From: Dendrobium chrysotoxum | Lineage: Eukaryota > Streptophyta > Magnoliopsida > Asparagales > Orchidaceae | DNA: 64,000 bases | Direction: 5' to 3' | Assembly (NCBI GenBank): GCA_019925795.1 | Contig: CM034307.1 | Location: 434,001 to 498,000 of the forward strand | Program-made: the position numbers and the translations under genes | The notes under the pieces: generated by a model | Database searches by the model: none | Seen by the model: the letters and a program-made list of their open reading frames with translations, nothing else | What the model was told of the DNA's origin: nothing | Part shown: in pieces, positions 56,781-64,000 of the stretch | How the letters are laid out: the number at the start of each line of letters is the position of its first letter | Position numbering within the stretch: the first letter of the stretch is position 1

Positions 56781-58734
56781 TTGGGATCGTTTGGTGTCCG
56801 TTTTGCTAATTGATTTCACAAATATTTTCTAAATAGCATGATTTATTTTATGGATAATTTTTTTATAATTTTTAAAATCCTAAAAGAATTTATATGAATT
56901 TTATACTAAAAATTGATTAAATTATATATTTATATTTATATTATAATATTATTATATTCAAAATATCTCAATGCATTATCTTTAAATCATTAAATCTTTT
57001 TTTCTCTTCTTAAATTTGGCAACATAAAATGAATTAGAGATTTTAAGAGAGCAAGAGAAGAGAGAGAAAGGAAATTCTTAGATTTGGAGGTCACGGAGCG
57101 ATTTTTCTCAATCGAGCCTATTGAAAAATTTGCTCATCTCGCTGTAAGGAAAAGCTCTTTTTTTGATTTCAAGGATTTTATATTTTGGTAATTTTTTCGA
57201 TTAAATTTGTATTTTCGTTACCGAAACATGATGGTAATTTTGTATTAGTAAAATTTTAACGCGTAATTTTTTTATATGTTATAAAGATTGAGATTATTAA
57301 CATTTTGAGTATTTATTTGAGATTTTTCACATGTGATTTTAAAAATATAGTGATTTTTGCCTATTCAGAAATTTATTTTAACGTCTAAAAATAGTGATTT
57401 AGTTCAACTAAAGCTTCATAATGTTATTTTATGCAATATTTGATAATTTGGTTAAATTTTGAAAATGTGAATTTTTTCTCAGTATAATTTTTGTTATCTA
57501 CCGTTAGGACATTTTGACACTTTCTAAATTAAACTCAATTATACTTTATTTAATGCAATGCATTGAAAATAAATGCAGATATGTGATTGAGTAATAGCTG
57601 GTCACTTTACTGTTATAGTACTGTGATAGTAATGTGTGTAAAGACATGTAAAGACTGGTTGACCCGTTAGTTGAAGACTGATTGACTTGTACAGGATGGT
57701 GGGCCGACGAGATTTCCTTTAAATACCGTGGTTTGGTGGTATCCTCCACTAATACACATGATACATTGATTGAGAGTTATAAGGAGATGACTACTGTGCC
57801 GACAGGCAAAGAGTGACGACTCTGTTTATCGAGCCAATAGTTTACTGACACTGATACTGAAAAATATCGTGATAGCCAGAATTCTTACTTATTTAGTGTG
57901 ACTACTGAAATGAATGTTATCGAGGCATTATTCATATTACTGTATGAATTTATTATTAATACTGTTACTAATTTATTTATACAAAAAATATGATTTATTT
58001 ATTGAGCACGTGATATACAGGATATATTGAGCATATGATTAAGATAATGATTTAATATAGAATAGTTAGATAGCATGTGTACATTTCTATATGATTTTAC
58101 TACATTGATTTGATTTCAACATTCTTTGCTGCTTTACTAATGTTTTGATTTGGTGCTTTATCCGATTTCTATACTGATTGATATTACGGATACGGCGATT
58201 GCTTTATAGATTTGACACTTGTACTTGTTTACTGCTTTATAAGTTTTCGTATCTTAGTGTTTTACTATTTATAAATTTTATTACTACTGCATGTGAATTT
58301 TACTGTTTCTGTATTGATTCAATGATCATATGAATGCTACTGCTATGATTTGATCCCTGACATGCATATTGTTTATTTATCGTGCTTTGAATTCAGTTGT
58401 AGGTTTTAGTGACCTGCTGGGCTTTTTAGCTCATTATATGTGATTAAATGATTTCAGATCAGGGCAAAGGATCAAGAGTGTGAGGCTGATCAGAATTCCT
58501 TTAGGTTCAAGTTCTTTTCGTTTTAGCTATTCTTTTGTACTCAGGACATGATAGAATGTGATGATTATATAGATCCTGAGTAATGTATATGATTTTTGGG
58601 AAATGAATATAGATGTTTTGAATTCTAGAATTATTTTTGTTGTTTATTTCTGATAAATGAAATTATATAGCTCTAGTTATTATTTATGAAAAAATAAAAA
58701 ATAATTCTTCTAATTTAGATTCTGGGGTATCACA
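56781..58734 (+). repeat. Probable LTR remnant of a gypsy element, 5' limit not found
   Basis: The 3' end reads GGGGTATCACA at 58724-58734. Before it are a GACCTGCTGGGCTTTTTAGC phrase (58411) and a T/A-rich 3' part, as in the R-U5 of Tekay/Del-type LTRs. I found no matching TGTGATACCCC start nor a TSD, so it is truncated or I misread it. No coding capacity. Confidence 0.4.
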
Positions 58735-60300
58735 CTCTTGCTGAAAAGATGAATTCACCAGGTCTGAGAAGTCTTGTTTGTACCCCTTAAATTCTCCTTG
58801 GAGGCGATCTTCTCGAGTTACTTTACATAATTGGGTTGAATACTTTAATTGTTAGGTAGCTTTTATTGAGAGAGACAACTCTTAGCCGAGTCTTTGCCGC
58901 TAGAGTCTATCAGGTCTGGGTTCTTCTAGTGTAACATGTTAACACTTGTGAAACACATTAGAAGACATGCACAAGTATACATTTATTTTCTTTATTCACC
59001 CTGCATATTGGAAGGCAAGTTGTGAGAAAGACAAGTGAATTAATAGCGAGCATTTATTATGCCTACCGAACAATAAAAAGGAAACTAAATACAAAGTTAT
59101 TACCCTATCTTTATTGTAGCCTCGGGTGTTGTATTGATTCCTCGTCATTAAAATGATGTGATGTCACTCACTTCCTTCTCTTATAAGTAGAGATCCAAAG
59201 TGTGAAACTCTTACACCTTTAAATATTTGTTGAGCTCTTACTTGTTACAAGGAACTGAGAATGGATCTAGCCAAGTTAGACATGTTGAGTACCCATGGTG
59301 AGGAGAGCCGCAATTTGCTTGTCTAAGGATAAGAGGATTGAATGGTGTCTTGTCCCCTTAGCGTTATTGACGAAGGAGATGCACCTACTAGAACCTGCCA
59401 CTAGAGTTGAGATAGGGGGCAAGCGTGGGGAGAGTGGCACTCTCTTCGAGTTCTAAGGATGTCCCTTGATGACAAAGGATGGCAAGGTGACTTCCCGTGG
59501 GCGCCCAATGGAGGCAACGACTGAGGAGGTGGCCTCCACTGAGGTCTCAACAACTTCAGCGAGGGTTGAGTTGGTTTCTCCCCCAAGGAAAGGTACGAAG
59601 AATTACTTATAGTTTTTAGAACACATTGTGTTTAAAGGCAGAGCATCTCCCTCCATCGATAGGACTAAAGTGTGCCTCTCCTCGAGTGAGTTGAATGGTC
59701 ACCCTCCAAGAAAGTTCAAGGCACCAACATTGACACAGTGGGTGTCTAGCCTGTATATAGAGATGACCATCATCCATGATAGACTGCTAGAAGTTCTTTA
59801 AAATTTTTTGGATAAAGAGTTCTCTATCATTGGTCCCTCGTTATCAACCATAGGAGTGTCTCCCATGACAACAAGTTTCCTTGTCGCCATGCCAACAATA
59901 AGGGATAAGTCAAAGATGAGAGATGAGCTTGCCGTTGGGTGCAAAAGAACAAGAGGAGGCGCCTACCACCAGGAGACTACAATGGTCAAGTAGGCGGGGG
60001 TGCCTGTAGGGCCATCCTTTTCGTTCATTGGGTTCTTTAGGCGATGGGATCCCAGCATAGGAACTGATCACATTGGAGACCCTAGTCAAGCGCCTTAGTG
60101 TGATTAAGAAGGCTCTCAACATGCAGATCGTCATCGGCAAGGAAGGAGGTAGTTCTCAGAAGACTGTCATTGTGGAGGTGGGCGCCCAACTATGGAAGGA
60201 TATTGCATCCCTGCAAGTAGAGATGGCAGCAGCTCACAACCTCCTTCAAACGAGTCCATTTATTGAAGGAGGGTGATTTTGCTTCCGAAGACGATATTAG
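58735..60300. other. Decayed, coding-like sequence of unknown origin
   Basis: 59240-60280 has balanced base composition, unlike its flanks, and short plus-strand frames such as VIKKALNMQIVIGKEGGSSQ (60073-60276), each cut by stops. It may be a very old retroelement gag region, but I cannot assign it. Confidence 0.3.
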
Positions 60301-61558
60301 ATTTAGTCTGTACGATTTTTTCTAGTGGCGAATAGGTTTGCCCCACTTTTGTAAAATCCTTAGGCATGAAAAATTTTAAATTAATTAAATATATCTTAAA
60401 AATCATTTTAAAGTTTAATATTAATTTACTGTTAAGTTAGTATTAACAGTAATTACTATTACTAAAAGAATTAAGTAAATATTAGTATTTACTTTAAGAA
60501 AATAACTTAAATTAAATATTAGTGAAGTGTTCAGCAAAGTTAAGTATTAATACTAAGTGATAATTGTTGTTAAGTAAATTAAATTAGATAAATTCATATT
60601 CAATTATGAATAGATGCTTTCTTTGGGTTGGGAGAGTAATCAGTTATTTTTAGAGCAGTTAATACGGTGGGTCATTATTTCCTTCTTCTGTTTGGATTTC
60701 ACGAAAGCAAACTGAGGGGAAGGCTGAGGGTGAATTATTGTAGCCATCCTCGGCACAGTGCAGGGTCTGCTGTGAAGAAGAGCACAACATATTGCTTAAG
60801 AAGGGAGATCGGCACAGTGCAAGGTAAGGGGATCGGTACAGTGCAGGAAGAATCGGGTATGTGTGGTAGCCATGGATATTGGAGTCAAGAAGGGAATAAC
60901 AGCTGCATGCGTGAAGTATCAAAACAGGAATTGGAGTAGAAGTATTGGTTAATGTGTGAAGCATCAGTAAATGGAAGCATTAAAAGGAGAATTTCAGTAC
61001 ATGAAGGTTGGATAAGAGAGATTGTGACTTTGAGTTTGTGTGGATTAGAAAACAGTGACAATGTAAGAGTATGAAGCAGTGAGAAAGAAAGAATTTAAAG
61101 ATTCATTGATATATATAGAACGGAGGTTTTGTGGTAACTTAGAATCGAAGAAGAGTACAAAATAGAGAATTGGAGGAGATACCTCATCAAGGAGGTAAGT
61201 AATGCAAATTTAATTTAAAAGTATATTGTTATTTTTGTAGACACGTACACTAACATTTAATGAGAATTTTAAAAAAGAGTTATAAAAAGAGAATGATGTT
61301 ATTAATGCATGTTCACAGCCAAGTATTTATGTATGAACAACCACTTACAAATTTGAATGAATCAAATTTAAAATAAAGTGTAATATGAATGTTTAAAGAT
61401 TTTTCCAGTTGAGAATATTTTGAAAAGAAGTATTATTCTATACATACTACTGTGGGCTCTGAAAATTCGACCCCGACCTCCCCGTTATTTTTCGGGGGAG
61501 TTTTAACGGATTAAGTTCCGGGATAAATTTTGGGAAGATAGATTATGTTTGTAGATAA
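60301..61558. other. No gene recognised
   Basis: AT-rich. A short GC-rich inverted stretch (CCCCGTTATTTTTCGGGG, about 61480-61497) can form a hairpin. Nothing else seen. Confidence 0.5.
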
Positions 61559-62038
61559 TGTTAGGATTTAAAGGAGACAGAAAAATAATTTCATCGTCTC
61601 CAAAAGATATGTCGAATCATAGAGAAAATGATTGTCAAAAGCGTACCTGAATCCATTTGAATTGTCGAATCGAGATCTTCGATCTTCCACGTTTGAAGCG
61701 GCGTTCTCCAAGAGAGCAAGAGACCCCTTCTTTTCACTCAAGATGGGAAACGAGACAAATGAGAAAATCACCGCTTAAACTGGGGACCATGACCCTTTTA
61801 TACTTTAAGTGTATTTATTTTTATTTCAGCCCATCATTAAATAAAAATAAATACATGGCCTCTACATAAATAATTTAATTCCATACAAATTTAAATGAGA
61901 TGCCACATAAGCCAAATAATAATTTAATTCTTAAATAGATCACAAATTTTATTTGGCTCAATATTAGATAGCTTCTAATGTATAAAATTTTATTTATATG
62001 TAAAAATATATGTGCCCCCATATAAAAATTTCCCAACA
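61559..62038 (-). repeat. Copia 3' LTR
   Basis: 480 bp. On minus it starts TGTTGGGAAATTT and ends AAATCCTAACA. The minus-strand junction AAGTGGGAGAT|TGTTGGGA is the typical copia PPT-LTR border. The other LTR and TSD are outside the window. Confidence 0.9.
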
Positions 62039-62482
62039 ATCTCCCACTTGGGCCACATATATATACATATAATTATACATTATAAAATAATAATAAGAGC
62101 TCAATATTTGCTATCTTTATGAAATAACATCTCTAAATAATCTGGTCCATCAATCATATCAATATAGAATCAAAGCGATCTTTATTACAATTTTTCGTAA
62201 CAAGATCCATCAATGGTCACTATATTAATATAATGAACGACATAGATCAAGTATGGATGTGTAGCATGAAAATTTCATGTAATGTGATCTCAAATCATGA
62301 CTATTTTCAACTGGTCTAATATTATAACTCAAAAGAGTTATAACCAAAATTCAATACTTTATGCTAAACCGCAACTGAAATTAAATATCTTTATTTCAGA
62401 GTTTTCAATCACTAAAATAACAATACTTTAGTTTGATCAGAAAATAAGTTCATAATAATTGAACAGTACAAACAAACTCCCA

Positions 62483-64000
62483 CTAAGCTAGCATATCATC
62501 AAAATAGATTACACCCATACGAGTCACATGCTTATGAAATACTTTAGGTGGTAATCCTTTTGTAAGTGGGTCTGCAATCATAAAATTTGTACTAATATGT
62601 TCAATAGAAATTTGAGAACTCTGAACCTTTTCTTTCACAACAAGAAACTTAATGTCAATATGCTTTGATTTTGATGAGCTCCTGTTATTCTTGGAATATA
62701 ACTCAGCTGCTTTATTATCACAATATATCTTTAATGGTCTCTCAATGCTATCAATAATATGTAGCCCTGTGATAAAATTTTGCAACCATATTCCTTGATT
62801 TGAAGCCTCATAACAAGCTATAAATTCTGTCTCCATTGTTGAAGAAGCTATAAGTGATTGTTTGACACTTTTCCAAGAAATAACTCCTCCAGCTAACATG
62901 AAAATATAGCTTGAAGTGGATCTCCTGCTATCGAGACAACCGGCAAAATCAGAGTCGGAATACCCCATGATCTCTAAATGATCAGATCTTTGATATATGA
63001 GCATAAAATCTCTTGTCCTTTTTAGATACCTCATAACCCGTTTCACTGCTTTCCAATGATCCATTCCTGGGTTACTTAAATATCTACCATGCATTCCAAC
63101 AATGTACGCAGTATCCGAACGTGTACAAACTTGAGCATACATAAGACTCCCTACTGCCGATGCATAAGGGATTTTATCCATCTCTTGCTTTTCAACTTCA
63201 TTTCTTGGGCATTGAAGCATACTAAATTTATCCCCCTTTGCAATGGGTGTATTTCCTAGTGCATAATCTTTCATGCTAAATCTGCTAAGTACTTTATCAA
63301 TATAGGTTGTTTGTGATAACCCAAGTATACCACGGGAGCGATCCCGATGAATTTGTATACCCAACACAAAAGATGAATTTCCAAGATCTTTCATTTCAAA
63401 TTTATTTGAAAGAAATCTCTTAGTCTCATGCAATAAGTCTATATCACTACTTGCTAGCAGAATATCATCGACATATAACATCAGGAGAATAAACTTACTC
63501 CCACTGACCTTATGATAAATACATTGATCAACAGTATTTTCTTTAAAACCAAATGAAGAAATCACTTGATCAAATTTCTTATACCATTGACGGGAAGCTT
63601 GTTTTAAATCATAGATGGATTTCTTTAATTTGCACACAAGATGTTTTGAATCAGAAGATTGAAAATTTTCTGGTTGCATAATATATATAGTTTCCTCAAT
63701 GTCTCCATTAAAAATGCAGTCTTTACATCCATCTGATGTAGCTCCAAGTCATAATGAGCTACAAGTGCCATAATGATTCTAAAAGAGTCTTTCGAAGAAA
63801 CTGGAGAGAAAGTCTCTTTATAATCAATACCTTCCTTTTGAGTGAAACCTTTGGCAACTAGACGTGCCTTATATCTTTCAATATTGTCTTTTGCATCTCT
63901 TTTGGTTTTAAAAATCCATTTACAACCAATAGATTTTGCTCCTTCAGGCAATTCAGAAAGATCCCAAACATCATTGTCTTTTATTGATTTCATCTCATCT
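62483..64000 (-). pseudogene. pol: Copia pol: reverse transcriptase and RNase H, frameshifted
   Basis: From the window edge downward: the RT start (WDLSELPEGAKSIGCKWIFK, YKARLVAKGFTQKEGIDYKE, LHQMDVKTAFL), then a 1-base loss near 63708 that shifts the frame, then the rest of RT (LKKSIYDLKQASRQWYKKFD, the YVDDILLAS active site) and RNase H (YSDSDFAGCLDSRRSTSSYI, IYCDNKAAELYSKN, KHIDIKFLVVKEKV). The second frame is open for 398 codons to a stop at 62483. Integrase and gag are beyond the window. Confidence 0.93.

Larger units (their letters stand above)
61559..64000 (-). mobile_element. Ty1/copia element, 3' half (continues beyond window)
   Basis: Minus orientation. The 3' LTR is 61559-62038, the purine tract GTGGGAG lies next to it, a 444-base spacer follows, and then RNase H and RT coding sequence runs up to the window edge. 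The RT-RNase H order next to the 3' LTR is copia-type. Confidence 0.92.

Overview
This is plant nuclear DNA, almost certainly from a flowering plant. The genes have GT-AG introns and an AT-rich background. The recognisable products are a plant-type xylulokinase, an alpha-tubulin, the plant-specific ER-stress protein TUNICAMYCIN INDUCED 1 and a kinesin-8 tail. Most of the rest is transposon DNA: chromovirus, Tat-like and copia LTR elements, RTE-type LINE 3' ends, a Mutator-like element and a hAT-type MITE. Nothing in the sequence fixes the species. One 500-base run of N (4653-5152) is an assembly gap. Positions were counted by hand and may be off by a base.

Layout. 1-5.2 kb: LINE fragments, two weak candidate exons on the minus strand, and the gap. 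5.5-21.9 kb: xylulokinase (+), ten visible exons with an intact frame. Its 10.15-kb third visible intron holds a complete chromovirus (7864-13767, TSD GATTA) and a LINE piece, and its last intron holds another LINE. 22.5-25.1 kb: a complete alpha-tubulin gene (-). 25.9-31 kb: LINE pieces, an old gypsy reverse-transcriptase remnant invaded by a hAT-type MITE (8-bp TSD), and copy 1 of an unidentified dispersed repeat with a small ORF. 31.7-34.4 kb: a complete TIN1-like gene (-). 36.1-43.4 kb: a young non-autonomous LTR element (TSD GTTAT, two 1033-bp LTRs) with gag but no pol, and three different tandem arrays between gag and its 3' LTR. 43.7-50.1 kb: a Mutator-like element (about 100-bp TIRs, perfect 9-bp TSD) whose transposase has lost its catalytic core; it also carries a broken plant-mobile-domain gene and an unidentified opposite-strand ORF. 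52.4-55 kb: the tail end of a kinesin-8 gene (-) and a possible small membrane-protein ORF. 55.2-56.8 kb: copy 2 of the unidentified repeat. 57-58.7 kb: an LTR-like remnant. 61.6-64 kb: the 3' part of a copia element (-), continuing past the window.

The four host genes have unrelated housekeeping or stress roles (pentose phosphorylation, microtubules, ER stress) and show no pathway clustering. The window is mainly a record of nested transposition. The most notable items are the gag-only LTR element whose internal array shares its motif with its own LTR, the MULE that pairs a core-deleted transposase with a plant mobile domain gene, and the dispersed repeat pair with a conserved unknown ORF. 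I saw no clear new defence or catalytic system.
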